Shown: positions 1-10,707, numbered from the stretch's first letter. The stretch is 64,000 nucleotides of DNA from Actinomycetales bacterium (GCA_015655415.1 JAATFB010000053.1:1-64000), one strand, 5' to 3'. The notes: generated by a model from the letters alone, not told the origin. Made by a program: numbers and translations.

Positions 1-979
1 CCAGCCTGCTCAGCGTCGTCCAGGCGTCCTCGCCGGCGGTGGCCCACAGGTAGAGCCCGGCCTCGCTGTGATCGATGCGAAACCCGGCCGCCTCCAGCGC
101 GGGCTTGAGCACCGCACGCCTGGCCCGATAACGCCCGACCTGCTCGCGCACGGCGTCGTCGTCGCGCAACGCCGCCGACATGGCCGGCTGCAACGGCGCG
201 GGAAGCATGAGACCGGCGTGCTTGCGCACCGCCAGCAGCGTGGCCACGAGCGCGGGGTCGCCCGCGACGAAGGCGGCGCGATAGCCCGCCATGTTGGACT
301 GCTTGCTCAGCGAGTACACCGACAGCACACCGGTGCGGTCATCCCCCACCACCCGCGGGTCGAGGATGCTCGGCACGGGCTCGTGGGCCCAGCGCCCCTC
401 CCATCCCAGCTCGGCGTAGCACTCGTCGTTGGCGATCACGGCGCCGAGCCGGCGGGCCCGGGCCACCGCTCGGCGCAGGAAGTCCTCGTCGAGCACGCGG
501 CCGTCCGGGTTGCCCGGCGAGTTCAGCCAGACCAGGCGCGTGCCCTCCGGCCAGTCCTCCGGGTCATCGGCGGCCAGCGCACGGGCCTGCACGATCGCGG
601 CGCCGATCGCGTACGTGGGATACGCGGCACGGGGGTGCACGATCACCGCGTCGCGGTCCAGCCCCAGCAGAACGGGCAGCAGGGCGATCAGTTCCTTCGA
701 CCCGATGGTCGGCAGCACGTCGTCGCGCGTGAGACCGGGAACACCGCGCCGGCGTGCGTACCACGACGCGATGGCGTCACGCAGCTCGCCGGTCCCCGCG
801 GTCTGCGGATAGGCGTGGGCGTCCGTCGCCTCGGCGAGCGCACGCCGGACGGGCTCGGGGGTGGGGTCGACGGGCGAGCCCACGGAGAGGTCGACGATGC
901 CCTGCGGGTGCCGCCCGGCACGCTCCGCGTAAGGCGCGATGAGATCCCACGGGTAGTCCGGCAGCTCGGGACGGGTCAC
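1..979 (-). CDS. dapC: Succinyldiaminopimelate transaminase (DapC-like class I/II aminotransferase), 3' part runs off the left edge
   Basis: Minus-strand reading from a GTG at 979 gives VTRPELPDYPWDLIAPYAERAGRHPQGIVDLSVGSPVDPTPEPVRRAL...; PLP aminotransferase features; next to fdxA as is usual in actinobacteria. Confidence 0.85.
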   Translation of the reverse strand, partial: MTRPELPDYPWDLIAPYAERAGRHPQGIVDLSVGSPVDPTPEPVRRALAEATDAHAYPQTAGTGELRDAIASWYARRRGVPGLTRDDVLPTIGSKELIALLPVLLGLDRDAVIVHPRAAYPTYAIGAAIVQARALAADDPEDWPEGTRLVWLNSPGNPDGRVLDEDFLRRAVARARRLGAVIANDECYAELGWEGRWAHEPVPSILDPRVVGDDRTGVLSVYSLSKQSNMAGYRAAFVAGDPALVATLLAVRKHAGLMLPAPLQPAMSAALRDDDAVREQVGRYRARRAVLKPALEAAGFRIDHSEAGLYLWATAGEDAWTTLSRL

Positions 980-998
980 GTGCTCGGCGCCGTCCGGC

Positions 999-1319
999 TC
1001 AGTGGCTCTGCGGCGGGAGCGCCGCGATCAGCGGGTGGTCCTTGGCGATCACGCCCACCTTGGCCGCCCCGCCCGGCGAGCCGATGTCATCGAAGAACTC
1101 CACATTGGCCCGGTAGTAGTCCCGCCACACCTCGGGCAGGTCGTCCTCGTAGTAGATGGCCTCGACCGGGCAGACCGGCTCGCACGCGCCGCAGTCCACA
1201 CACTCGTCCGGGTGGATGTACAACGAGCGTTCGCCCTCGTAGATGCAGTCCACCGGGCATTCGTCGACGCACGCGCGGTCCTTGACGTCCACACACGGCA
1301 GGGCGATGACATAGGTCAC
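999..1319 (-). CDS. fdxA: 7Fe/4Fe-type ferredoxin
   Basis: 106 aa, MTYVIALPCVDVKDRACVDECPVDCIYEGERSLYIHPDECVDCGACEPVCPVEAI; two Fe-S cysteine motifs. Confidence 0.95.
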   Translation of the reverse strand: MTYVIALPCVDVKDRACVDECPVDCIYEGERSLYIHPDECVDCGACEPVCPVEAIYYEDDLPEVWRDYYRANVEFFDDIGSPGGAAKVGVIAKDHPLIAALPPQSH

Positions 1320-1436
1320 AGTGCGGTGGCTCCTCTCCCGGGCTCTATGAGCGCCCTGACAGTCTACGAGGTCGCGACGGGCACGGAGGCCGAGCCGTGT
1401 CCCGGCGGTGCAGCGTTCCGCATCGGGCGCAGCCGG

Positions 1437-1802
1437 TCAGGGTGCGTTCCCATGCGATGCGGCGCGGGGCCATCCCACGGCGACGAGCGCCTCCACCACC
1501 GCCCCGCCCATCCAGGTCCAGCCCGCCACGCCGTCGGTGACGAGGACGGATCCCCCGAAGCTCTTCTGCGACAGCACTCCGACCGCGACCAACGCCCCGA
1601 GCCCCGCGCTCGCCGTCGTGAGACGTCCATCGGTGAGCAGCCGGATGCCCGCCAGCAGACATCCGAGCGCCGCCAGCGCGAGCACGATCCCGTACGGCAG
1701 CCGAGCGGTGCCGATCGTGGCACTGTGCACGAGCGTTCCGAGCGCGCCGAAGACGATGCCCACCGCGCCGACGAGCACGGCGGTGAGCACGCGGACCAGC
1801 AT
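1437..1802 (-). CDS. Small multi-TM membrane protein (DUF6113-like)
   Basis: MLVRVLTAVLVGAVGIVFGALGTLVHSATIG...; hydrophobic helices. Start uncertain (upstream in-frame ATG at 1865). Confidence 0.6.
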   Translation of the reverse strand: MLVRVLTAVLVGAVGIVFGALGTLVHSATIGTARLPYGIVLALAALGCLLAGIRLLTDGRLTTASAGLGALVAVGVLSQKSFGGSVLVTDGVAGWTWMGGAVVEALVAVGWPRAASHGNAP

Positions 1803-1890
1803 GCGGCCATCATAGGGCGCAGCCTCGGGGCCGCTCGCTGTGAACCGGCTCAGTCGGGTGGACATCGGAACTCGTCGCCGATACAGTCGC

Positions 1891-1913
1891 TTGGTAAGGT
1901 TAGCCTTACCGAA
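1891..1913. promoter_or_regulatory. Candidate DtxR/IdeR iron-dependent repressor operator
   Basis: TTGGTAAGGTTAGCCTTACCGAA: GGTAAGG/CCTTACC inverted repeat resembling the DtxR/IdeR consensus TTAGGTTAGGCTAACCTAA; about 50 bp upstream of efeU. Confidence 0.8.
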
Positions 1914-1960
1914 TATCAGACCCGATACGTCACAACCCGATCGAATCCGAAGGCTCCGCT

Positions 1961-3586
1961 GTGCTCGCAACCCTCGTCATCGGCCTTCGCGAAGGCCTCG
2001 AGGCGGCCCTCATCGTCGGCATCATCGCGGCATTCCTGAGGCGCAACGGGGCTCCCCTCACGCCGATGTGGCTCGGGGTCTCGGCGGCTCTCGCCCTGAG
2101 CGTCGCGGTCGGGTTCGTGCTGCAGGCGATCGAGGCCGGGCTGCCGCAGGCGGCTCAGGAGGCGATGGAGGCGGCGATCGGCGCGGTCGCCGTGGTCTTC
2201 GTGACCACGATGATCGTGTGGATGAGGAGGCATGCCCGTGGCATGAAGAAGGAGCTGGAGCGCGAGGCCGCCGAGGCGCTCGGCACCGGCACCACCTGGG
2301 CGCTGGCCGGGATGGCGTTCCTGGCGGTGCTCAAGGAGGGGTTCGAGACCTCCGTCTTCCTGCTCGCGACCTTCCAGGCCTCCACGAGCGCCGGCGCGGC
2401 CGCGCTGGGCGCGGTGATCGGCATCGCCGCCGCCGTCGTGATCGGCATCGGCCTATACACGGGCGGGGTCAAGCTCAACCTGTCCCGGTTCTTCGCCGTC
2501 ACCGGCGTCTTCCTGGTCTTCGTCGCCGCCGGTCTGGTCATCAGCACGCTGCGCAGCGCCTACGAGGCCGGCTGGCTCTCCTTCGGGCAGCAGCGCACCG
2601 TCGACCTCTCATGGCTGGCTCCGACCGGCTCGGTGCAGGCGGCGCTCATCACCGGTGTGCTGGGAATCCCCGCCGATCCGCGCGTGATCGAGGTGCTCGG
2701 CTGGCTGCTGTACGTGATCCCGGTCCTCGCGTTCTCGCTCTGGCCGCGACGCTGGCGGCCGAACGCCTCGGCACTGCCCAGGATGCTGTTCACCTCGGCC
2801 GCGATCCTGGGGGCCGTCGCCCTCGTGCTGGTCGTGGCGGTCCCGGCCGGTTCCAAGGGAGAGGCACCGGCTTCGGCCCCGCTCGCCGGAGGGGGGACGG
2901 CGACGTTCGACGCGGCGGGATCCCGGGCCCGGCTCACCGTCACCGGACACGACGCGCAGCGCTACCGGTTCGACGGCTCGACGCCGTCGGCACACGAGGG
3001 CGCCGACCGGTCCTGGTCCACGACGGTCACCGCGCACGCGGTGGACCGGCCCGCCGAGCTCACGCTCGACGAGCTCGCGCGCCTCACCGGCGGCCGCATC
3101 CCTGTCGGCATCGACCCCAGCCACGCGCCCGGACCCTTCAGGGCCGACTGGACCACCACGTCGCGCATCCGGGCCTACAGCCTCGGCGACGGACTGGTGG
3201 ATGCCTCCAGCAGCGTCCGCACCGTGGTCTCGGTCTCCGGCGGCGGCCTCTCCGCACCGCGAGCGTTCGCCGTCCAGGACGGAGCCTCACCGTGGTCGGT
3301 CGAACGCGGCCACGTCGCCGCCGTGAGCGCATCGATCGCACAGGCCAGGGCATCCGCCAGGGAGGCACTGCTCTTCAGGCTCTGGCTCCCCGCCCTCCTC
3401 GCGCTCGCCGCGGTCCTGATCGCCTTACGCGGGATTCGGGCGCGACGCGAGCTCGCCCGCTCCTCCACTCCCGCCGTCGCCGGGATCGCCGATCCCGTGC
3501 GCGCCGGCGATCCCGCCGCCTCATCCACGACGCCCGCCCCGGCTTCCTCCCCGAGTTCCAGGAGTACAACCTATGCAGCCAAGTAG
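1961..3586 (+). CDS. efeU: FTR1-family iron permease EfeU with C-terminal extracytoplasmic extension
   Basis: MLATLVIGLREGLEAALIVGIIAAFL: REGLE motif of FTR1; followed by efeO and efeB. Confidence 0.93.
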   Translation: MLATLVIGLREGLEAALIVGIIAAFLRRNGAPLTPMWLGVSAALALSVAVGFVLQAIEAGLPQAAQEAMEAAIGAVAVVFVTTMIVWMRRHARGMKKELEREAAEALGTGTTWALAGMAFLAVLKEGFETSVFLLATFQASTSAGAAALGAVIGIAAAVVIGIGLYTGGVKLNLSRFFAVTGVFLVFVAAGLVISTLRSAYEAGWLSFGQQRTVDLSWLAPTGSVQAALITGVLGIPADPRVIEVLGWLLYVIPVLAFSLWPRRWRPNASALPRMLFTSAAILGAVALVLVVAVPAGSKGEAPASAPLAGGGTATFDAAGSRARLTVTGHDAQRYRFDGSTPSAHEGADRSWSTTVTAHAVDRPAELTLDELARLTGGRIPVGIDPSHAPGPFRADWTTTSRIRAYSLGDGLVDASSSVRTVVSVSGGGLSAPRAFAVQDGASPWSVERGHVAAVSASIAQARASAREALLFRLWLPALLALAAVLIALRGIRARRELARSSTPAVAGIADPVRAGDPAASSTTPAPASSPSSRSTTYAAK

Positions 3587-4799
3587 ACGCCGCCTCAACG
3601 CCGGCCTGGCCACCGCGGCAGCGCTGGTCGGCGCGACGCTGATGCTCTCCGGGTGCGCCGCCGATTCCACCGGCGCCTCCAAGCCCTCCTCCTCCGGCGC
3701 CTCGCACGTGAAGATCACGCTGACGAACGACGGATCGGCAGACACCTGCGCCCTCGACCACACGTCCGCCCCGGCGGGACCGATCACCTTCACTGTCGAC
3801 AACAAGAGCGCCACCGGCATCACCGAGGTGGAGCTGCAGAGCGACCAGCGCATCCTCGGCGAGAAGGAGAACCTCGCCCCCGGCCTGGCACCGGTCAGCT
3901 TCACGCTCACCCTCGGCGGCGGGAAGTACACGGTCTACTGTCCCGGTGCCGACAAGGAGAACGTGGCCTTCACCGTGACCGGAAAGGCCGCGGCGGCGAA
4001 GACGGGCAGCGTCCAGACGCTCCTCAAGCAGGGCTCGAAGGACTACGCGGGCTACGTCGACGACCAGATCGCCGGCATGGTGCAGGGCGTGGCCGCCTTG
4101 AAGTCCGCGATCGACTCAGGGGACGTCGCCGCCGCTCAGAAGGCGTACGGCCAGGCGCGGCCGTTCTACGAGCGCATCGAGTCCGACGTCGACGGGTTCG
4201 TGCTTCCCGGCACCAAGGCGAACGACAACGCGGGCAACCTCGACTACCTCATCGACATGCGCGCGTCGAACCTCGACGAGAAGGTGGGGTGGCACGGCTT
4301 CCACGCCATCGAGCGCGACCTGTGGCAGGGCGGCGCCATCACCGACGACACCAAGCAGCTCGCGGCGGAGCTGCAGACGAACGTGGGCAAGCTCGCCGAC
4401 CTCGCCAAGGGCCTGGACTACAAGCCGGAGGACCTCGCCAACGGCGCGGCGGGACTCCTCGAGGAGGTGCAGTCCGAGAAGATCAAGGGCGAGGAGGAGG
4501 CGTTCAGCGACATCGACCTGGTCGACTTCGCCGCGAACGTCGAGGGGTCGCAGCAGGCGTTCGAGTACCTCAAGCCGGGCCTGACCAAGATCGACCCGGC
4601 GCTCACCAAGCAGATCAGCGCGCAGTTCGACAAGGTGAACGCCCTGCTCGACACCTATCGCGATCCGTCCGCGATCGGCGGATACACGACCTACACGCCC
4701 CAGCTCAGGGCGAGCGACGCCAGCACGCTGAGCCGGGCCGTCCAGGCGCTCCAGGACCCGCTGTCGCGACTGGCCGAGAAGGTGGCCACCGCGCAATGA
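3573..4799 (+). CDS. efeO: Iron uptake lipoprotein EfeO (cupredoxin plus M75-type domain)
   Basis: Lipobox LSGC, cupredoxin-like N-terminus, helical C-terminal domain (WHGFHAIERDLW); syntenic with efeU/efeB. Confidence 0.92.
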   Translation: MQPSRRRLNAGLATAAALVGATLMLSGCAADSTGASKPSSSGASHVKITLTNDGSADTCALDHTSAPAGPITFTVDNKSATGITEVELQSDQRILGEKENLAPGLAPVSFTLTLGGGKYTVYCPGADKENVAFTVTGKAAAAKTGSVQTLLKQGSKDYAGYVDDQIAGMVQGVAALKSAIDSGDVAAAQKAYGQARPFYERIESDVDGFVLPGTKANDNAGNLDYLIDMRASNLDEKVGWHGFHAIERDLWQGGAITDDTKQLAAELQTNVGKLADLAKGLDYKPEDLANGAAGLLEEVQSEKIKGEEEAFSDIDLVDFAANVEGSQQAFEYLKPGLTKIDPALTKQISAQFDKVNALLDTYRDPSAIGGYTTYTPQLRASDASTLSRAVQALQDPLSRLAEKVATAQ

Positions 4800-6079
4800 C
4801 GGACGGCTCCCAGGATCCGACGGCAAGGGACGCCTCGCCGCGGCGCGAGCAGCTGAGCCGGCGGGGACTGTTCGCGGCGGGCGCCGGCGGTCTCGCCGCC
4901 GGCGCCCTCGCGGGGGTCGGCGGAACGCTGGCCGCCCAGGCGCTGCTTCCGAAGGATCAGGGCGATGCGGTCGACGCGTCGCGGAGCTACCCGTTCTACG
5001 GTGGTGGCCACCAGGCGGGAATCCGCACGGAGCCGCAGCGGCACTGCGTCTACATGACCTTCGACGTCGACGCGGGATCGACGGCCGCCGACCTGCAGTC
5101 ACTGCTGGCCCGCTGGTCGGCGGGCATCGCCCAGCTCATGAAGGGTCGCCCGGTGGGGCTCGTCGAGCCGCCGCGGTCCGGTGCCGTGGCGCAGGACACC
5201 GGCGAGGCCGCCGATCTCGGCCCGAACGCCTTGACGGTCACCCTCGGCCTCGGGCCCGGGGTGTTCGACCACCGATTCGGCCTGGCCGCCAAGCGGCCGA
5301 GGCTGCTTCGGCCTCTGCCTGCGCTGCCCAGCGACAACCTGCAGGACGGCCTCACCGGCGGCGACCTCAGCCTCCAGGCGTGCGCCGAGGATCCCCAGGT
5401 CGCCTACCACGCCGTCCGGGACCTCGCCCGAATGGGCAGGGGCACCGTGAGCACTCGGTGGACGGTGATGGGCTTCGGCCGCGCGTCCGCCGGCCCCGAC
5501 CAGGCCACACCGCGCAACCTGATGGGATTCAAGGACGGCACCCGCAACATCCGCTCCGACGACGAGTTCCGCGAGTTCGTCTGGCTGGGCGATGACGCCG
5601 ACTGGATGTCGGGCGGCAGCTACCAGGTGGCCCGCAAGATCCAGATGGACATCGAGATCTGGGACGCCGACGAGATCGGCGACCAGCAGACCGTGTTCGG
5701 CCGTTCGAAGTCCGAGGGAGCGCCGCTGACCGGCACGAGGGAGTTCGACACCCCTGACTTCCGCAAGACCTCCCACGGAGAGCACGTCATCGCCCCGAAC
5801 GCCCACATCGCCCTCGCGGCGCACGAGAACAACGGCGGCGTGAAGATCCTGCGGCGCTCGTACAACTACACCGACGGCATCAACCAGTACGGGCAGCTGG
5901 ATGCCGGCCTGCTCTTCATCGCCTACATGAACGACCCGGGGCACTTCGTCAGACTGCAGACGAGGCTGGGCTCCTACGACCGGCTCAACGAGTACATCTC
6001 GCACATCGGCTCGGCCGTCTTCGCCGTGCCCCCGGCGCCGGAGCCGGGACATTTCCTCGCGGAGAGGCTGTTCTCGTGA
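4796..6079 (+). CDS. efeB: Dyp-type deferrochelatase/peroxidase EfeB, Tat-secreted
   Basis: ATGA overlap with efeO; SRRGLFAAGAGG Tat signal; NLMGFKDGTRN Dyp-type GxxDG region. Confidence 0.95.
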   Translation: MTDGSQDPTARDASPRREQLSRRGLFAAGAGGLAAGALAGVGGTLAAQALLPKDQGDAVDASRSYPFYGGGHQAGIRTEPQRHCVYMTFDVDAGSTAADLQSLLARWSAGIAQLMKGRPVGLVEPPRSGAVAQDTGEAADLGPNALTVTLGLGPGVFDHRFGLAAKRPRLLRPLPALPSDNLQDGLTGGDLSLQACAEDPQVAYHAVRDLARMGRGTVSTRWTVMGFGRASAGPDQATPRNLMGFKDGTRNIRSDDEFREFVWLGDDADWMSGGSYQVARKIQMDIEIWDADEIGDQQTVFGRSKSEGAPLTGTREFDTPDFRKTSHGEHVIAPNAHIALAAHENNGGVKILRRSYNYTDGINQYGQLDAGLLFIAYMNDPGHFVRLQTRLGSYDRLNEYISHIGSAVFAVPPAPEPGHFLAERLFS

Positions 6080-6083
6080 GCGG

Positions 6084-6539
6084 CTACCGCCTGCGGGTGA
6101 CCGTGTAGTTCGCCACCCATCCGTGAGCGTCGTCCCTGGCGACCACGACGAGCACCGAGAACGGCGCCTTCGCGAACGATGCCGTGCCGCCCTTGTCGGT
6201 CCTGTGCTCCGTCCGGCGCTGGAAGCCCGCACCGGTCAGCTGCGCGTCGACCGCATCCAGCGCGCCGGGGTGGCCGACCCTGATCGTGACGTTCCAGATC
6301 GTGGCGCCGGATGAGCCCGCAGAGGCGCCGTAGAGCACCCGCCCACGCACCAGCGGGACCGCGTTCGGGAAGTCGGAGGGGACCGACCTGCCGTCGAGGT
6401 CCACATGGCCGTGCGCCACCTCCCGTACCAGCCCGCCGACCGCGCAGCCGGAGAGGGCTCCCGCTGACCCGAGCGCGACCGCGACGGCCAGCGGCACGGC
6501 GACCAGCGCACGACGGCCTCTCCACATGAAGCTCACCAC
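6084..6539 (-). CDS. Hypothetical lipoprotein
   Basis: 151 aa; signal peptide and lipobox LSGC; no recognised domain. Confidence 0.6.
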   Translation of the reverse strand: MVSFMWRGRRALVAVPLAVAVALGSAGALSGCAVGGLVREVAHGHVDLDGRSVPSDFPNAVPLVRGRVLYGASAGSSGATIWNVTIRVGHPGALDAVDAQLTGAGFQRRTEHRTDKGGTASFAKAPFSVLVVVARDDAHGWVANYTVTRRR

Positions 6540-6611
6540 CCCTCGGCGGAACCTCCACGGTAGCGCGAGCCACGGCGACGTGTCACCGCAGACCGGCCGC
6601 GCCCCGGTGCC

Positions 6612-8522
6612 TCAGCCCTGCGACTGCCTCTTCAGCCTGGCGGCCATCCGTCCCCGCGTCTGCTGGTCCAGCTCCACCTTGCGGATGCGCACGGCCTCCG
6701 GCGTGACCTCGACGCACTCGTCCTCGCGTGCGAACTCCAGCGACTCCTCGAGCGTGAGCCGTCGCGACGGCGTCATGGACTCGAACGTGTCCGCCGTGGA
6801 CGAGCGCATGTTGGTGAGCTTCTTCTCCTTGACGATGTTCACGTCCATGTCGTCGCTGCGCGAGTTCTCCCCCACGACCATGCCCTCGTAGACCTCGTCG
6901 CCGGGACTGACGAAGAACGTCATGCGCTCCTGCAGCTGGATGATGGCGTACGCGGTCACCAGGCCGGCGCGGTCGGCGACGATGGACCCGTTGCTGCGGG
7001 TGACGATGGGGCCGGCCCACTCGTCGTAGCCGTGGAAGATGGCGTTGGCTATCCCGGTGCCGCGCGTCAGCGTAAGGAACTCGGTGCGGAACCCGATGAG
7101 GCCGCGCGATGGCACGATGAACTCCATGCGCACCCACCCGGTGCCGTGATTGGACATGGAGTCCATGCGCCCCTTGCGGGCGGCGAGGAGCTGTGTGATG
7201 GCCCCCAGGTGCTCCTCCGGCGCGTCGATGGTGAGGTGCTCGTAGGGCTCGTGGGTCCTGCCGTCGATGTTCTTCGTGACGACCTGGGGCTTGCCGACGG
7301 TGAGCTCGTAGCCCTCGCGTCGCATCTGCTCCACCAGGATGGCCAGCGCGAGCTCGCCGCGGCCCTGCACCTCCCAGGCGTCCGGGCGGCCGATGTCGAG
7401 GACCCGCAGCGACACGTTGCCGACCAGCTCGCGGTCGAGGCGGTCCTTCACCATGCGGGCGGTGAGCTTGTGGCCCTTCACCTTGCCGACCAGCGGAGAG
7501 GTGTTGGTGCCGATCGTCATCGAGATCGCGGGGTCGTCCACGTGGATCGCCGGAAGGGGCCGCACGTCGTCCGGGTCGGCCAGAGTGTCTCCGATCATGA
7601 TGTCGGCGAAGCCTGCGACGGCGACGATGTCGCCCGGTCCGGCGCTCTCGGCCGGGTAGCGGTCGAGCGCCTTGGTCATCAGCAGCTCGGTCACGCGCAC
7701 ATTGTGCACATCGCCGTCGTGTCGCACCCAGGCGACCGTCTGCCCCTTGGTGATCGTCCCGTTGAAGACGCGCAGCAGGGCGAGCCGCCCCAGGAAGGGC
7801 GACGCATCCAGGTTGGTCACGTGCGCCTGCAGCGGCGCCTCGTCATCGTAGGTCGGAGCCGGGATGTGCGTGAGGATCGCCTCGAACAGCGGCTCGAGGT
7901 CGGGGCTGTCCGGCAGCTCGCCGTTCGCGGGCTCCGTCGCGGAGGCACGCCCGGCCTTGCCGGAGGCGTACACCACCGGCACGTCCAGGATCGCGTCGAG
8001 GTCGAGGTCGGGCACGTCGTCGGAGAGGTCTGAGGCGAGGCCGAGCAGCAGGTCCTGGCTCTCGCGCACGACCTCGGCGATGCGGGCGTCGGGCCGGTCC
8101 GTCTTGTTCACGGCCAGGATGACCGGAAGCTTGGCCTCCAGCGCCTTGCGCAGCACGAACCGGGTCTGCGGCAACGGGCCCTCGCTCGCGTCGACGAGCA
8201 GCACGACCCCGTCCACCATGGACAGCCCGCGCTCCACCTCGCCCCCGAAGTCGGCGTGCCCCGGCGTGTCGATCACGTTGATCGTCACCGGGGCTCCCCC
8301 GGCGTGCCTGCCGTTGTAGGTGATCGCCGTGTTCTTGGCGAGGATCGTGATGCCCTTCTCGCGTTCCAGCTCGTTCGAGTCCATGGCGCGCTCCTCCACA
8401 TGCGCGTGCTCGGAGAAGGAGTGCGTCTGGTTCAGCATGGCATCGACGAGGGTCGTCTTGCCGTGGTCGACGTGGGCGACGATCGCGACGTTGCGCAGAT
8501 CGTCCCGGGAGCGGATGGCCAT
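6612..8522 (-). CDS. typA: Translational GTPase TypA/BipA
   Basis: [32 protein letters not shown]...; [20 protein letters not shown]. Confidence 0.97.
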   Translation of the reverse strand: MAIRSRDDLRNVAIVAHVDHGKTTLVDAMLNQTHSFSEHAHVEERAMDSNELEREKGITILAKNTAITYNGRHAGGAPVTINVIDTPGHADFGGEVERGLSMVDGVVLLVDASEGPLPQTRFVLRKALEAKLPVILAVNKTDRPDARIAEVVRESQDLLLGLASDLSDDVPDLDLDAILDVPVVYASGKAGRASATEPANGELPDSPDLEPLFEAILTHIPAPTYDDEAPLQAHVTNLDASPFLGRLALLRVFNGTITKGQTVAWVRHDGDVHNVRVTELLMTKALDRYPAESAGPGDIVAVAGFADIMIGDTLADPDDVRPLPAIHVDDPAISMTIGTNTSPLVGKVKGHKLTARMVKDRLDRELVGNVSLRVLDIGRPDAWEVQGRGELALAILVEQMRREGYELTVGKPQVVTKNIDGRTHEPYEHLTIDAPEEHLGAITQLLAARKGRMDSMSNHGTGWVRMEFIVPSRGLIGFRTEFLTLTRGTGIANAIFHGYDEWAGPIVTRSNGSIVADRAGLVTAYAIIQLQERMTFFVSPGDEVYEGMVVGENSRSDDMDVNIVKEKKLTNMRSSTADTFESMTPSRRLTLEESLEFAREDECVEVTPEAVRIRKVELDQQTRGRMAARLKRQSQG

Positions 8523-8630
8523 GGCGGTGTTCCTCGCGTGCAGAAGGGAGTGGATGCCCACACGCGTCACCGCGAGCAGGCCGACATCGGATGCGCCGCG
8601 GCTCGCACTCGGTGCGGGCGGGCACAACGA

Positions 8631-8649
8631 ACGGGCGGAAGAAGCCCGT
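8631..8649 (-). terminator. Possible terminator hairpin after the opp/dpp ATPase gene
   Basis: ACGGGC-7 nt-GCCCGT followed on the minus strand by TTCGTTGTG; lies between the ATPase stop and typA. Confidence 0.4.
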
Positions 8650-8686
8650 CTCTCAGACTAGCGCACGCGCACCGAACGTCCGGCGC

Positions 8687-10597
8687 TCAGTCCGTGGGGC
8701 GCCCCTCGTCGCGCCGGGCCGGGTCGTCGTGCGACTCCTCGTAGTCCTCGGCCGCCGGGTAGCGCTGCCGCTGAGGGTTCCGGTCGCCCTCCGGCCGGTC
8801 CTCCTGGGTGCGCTCGTCGCTTCCGGCCGCGAGGATCCGGGCGCGCAGCTCGCGCCGCTCGCGCTGCACCTCGGGATCTGGCAGCGGCACGGCGGCGATG
8901 AGCCGCTGCGTGTACGGGTCCTGCGGGTTGCGCAGGATCTCGTCGCGCGTTCCCACCTCCACCAGTCGGCCGAGGTGCATCACCGCGATGCGGTCGGCGA
9001 GCACGTCGATGACCGCGAGATCGTGCGTGACGAAGAGGCAGGCGAACTGGAACTGCTCCTGCAGGTTCTTGATCAGCTCGAGCACGGTGGCCTGCACCGA
9101 GACGTCCAGGGCGGAGGTCGGCTCGTCCGCGATCAGCAGCTCCGGATGCAGCGAGATCGCACGGGCGATTCCGACGCGCTGCTTCTGCCCTCCGGAGAGC
9201 TCGTGCGGATAGCGGGACTCGTACGCCGTCGGCAGCTCCACGCTCGTCAGCAGCCCGCGCACCTCACGGCTCAGCGCGGCACCCTTCAGGCCCTTCGCCA
9301 GCAGCAGCGGCTCGCCGATCGACTGCCCGACGGTCATGCGCGGGTTCAGTGACGACGCCGGGTCCTGGAAGACGATGCCCGCGTTCTTGTGCACCTGGCG
9401 GACGCGCTTGCGGTTCCATGTCGACAGGTCGACACCCGTCACGGTCAACGAGCCGGAGGTGACCGGAAGCAGCCCGATCGCGGCACGGCCGAGCGTGGTC
9501 TTGCCGGAGCCGGACTCCCCCACCAGGCCCATCACCTCGCCACGGTGCACGGTGAGGTCGACGCCGTCGATGGCCCGGAACGCCTTGACCCGGCCGTGAC
9601 CGGGGTACTCGATCACGATGTCCTTGAACTCGAGCACCGGCTCGCGACGGTCGAACTCCGCGGCCGCCTCGCGCGCCCGCTGGAGCTCGCGCTCGTTCAC
9701 CTCGATCTGGCCCAGCAGACCGGTCGGCGTCTCATCCTCCTCGAGGGCGACCGCGGCGAGCGCGGCCGTGACGTCGATCTCCTCGCCCTCCGCACCCTGA
9801 CCCAGGTGCGGCACGGCATCCAGCAGAGCCTTGGTGTACGGATGCCGGGGCTCGCGGAAGATCTGCAGCGTCGGCCCGGCCTCCACCAGCTCGCCCCTGC
9901 GCATGACGGCAACGTGATCGGCCAGGTCGGCCACCACCCCCATGTCGTGCGTGATGAGCAGCACGGCCGAGTCCAGCTTCTCGCTCAGATTCCGGATGAG
10001 GTCGAGGATCTCCGCCTGCACGGTCACGTCGAGGGCGGTCGTCGGCTCGTCGGCGATCAGCAGGCCGGGATCGCACGAGATCGACTGCGCGATCATGGCA
10101 CGCTGCCGCTGGCCGCCGGAGAGCTGATGGGGATACGAGTCGAACGCCTTGACCGGATCGGGCAGCTCCACCAGCCGCAACAGCTCGATGGCGCGGTCCC
10201 TGGCCTCGTGCGGCGAGATGCCGTAGTGGATGCGCAGGGTCTCCACGATCTGGAACCCGACGGTGAGCACCGGGTTGAGGGCCGTCATCGGCTCCTGGAA
10301 GATCACCGCAACGTCCTTGCCCCGGATGCCCCGCATCTGGGCGGCCGAGAGTCCTCGCAGCTCCCGGCCGTTCAGCCTGATCGAGCCCGACACGCGGCTG
10401 TTGCGCGGCAGCAGGTCGAGCACCGCCATGGAGCTCACGCTCTTGCCGGAACCCGACTCGCCGACCAGCGCCATGACCTCGCCGCGCTTGATCGAGTAGG
10501 TGAGATTCTTGACCGCTGGCACCCACACGTTGTCGACGGCGAAGTCGACGCAGAGGTCGGTGACCTGCAGAACGGGGGTGTCGTTGTCCGGTGCCAT
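8687..10597 (-). CDS. Fused dipeptide/oligopeptide ABC transporter ATP-binding protein (two ATPase domains)
   Basis: 636 aa; two Walker A (GESGSGKS, GESGSGKT) and two LSGGQ signatures. Confidence 0.95.
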   Translation of the reverse strand: MAPDNDTPVLQVTDLCVDFAVDNVWVPAVKNLTYSIKRGEVMALVGESGSGKSVSSMAVLDLLPRNSRVSGSIRLNGRELRGLSAAQMRGIRGKDVAVIFQEPMTALNPVLTVGFQIVETLRIHYGISPHEARDRAIELLRLVELPDPVKAFDSYPHQLSGGQRQRAMIAQSISCDPGLLIADEPTTALDVTVQAEILDLIRNLSEKLDSAVLLITHDMGVVADLADHVAVMRRGELVEAGPTLQIFREPRHPYTKALLDAVPHLGQGAEGEEIDVTAALAAVALEEDETPTGLLGQIEVNERELQRAREAAAEFDRREPVLEFKDIVIEYPGHGRVKAFRAIDGVDLTVHRGEVMGLVGESGSGKTTLGRAAIGLLPVTSGSLTVTGVDLSTWNRKRVRQVHKNAGIVFQDPASSLNPRMTVGQSIGEPLLLAKGLKGAALSREVRGLLTSVELPTAYESRYPHELSGGQKQRVGIARAISLHPELLIADEPTSALDVSVQATVLELIKNLQEQFQFACLFVTHDLAVIDVLADRIAVMHLGRLVEVGTRDEILRNPQDPYTQRLIAAVPLPDPEVQRERRELRARILAAGSDERTQEDRPEGDRNPQRQRYPAAEDYEESHDDPARRDEGRPTD

Positions 10598-10707
10598 CAG
10601 CGGGCTGCCCCTTCTCGGCGCATCGGCCGCGTCTCGAGTCGTGCCGCGCCCGCTGCCGCCGGGCGTGCGGGAACGGGGTGGGGTGCGAATGCTGCCACCA
10701 TGGAGTC

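Noticed and set aside
68-1285. 405-aa plus-strand ORF
   Set aside because: Arg/Pro/Gly-rich antisense shadow of dapC and fdxA; high-GC artefact.
3653-4795. N-terminal part of the 808-aa ORF 3653-6079
   Set aside because: Out-of-frame reading of efeO; only the portion from 4796 (efeB) is real.
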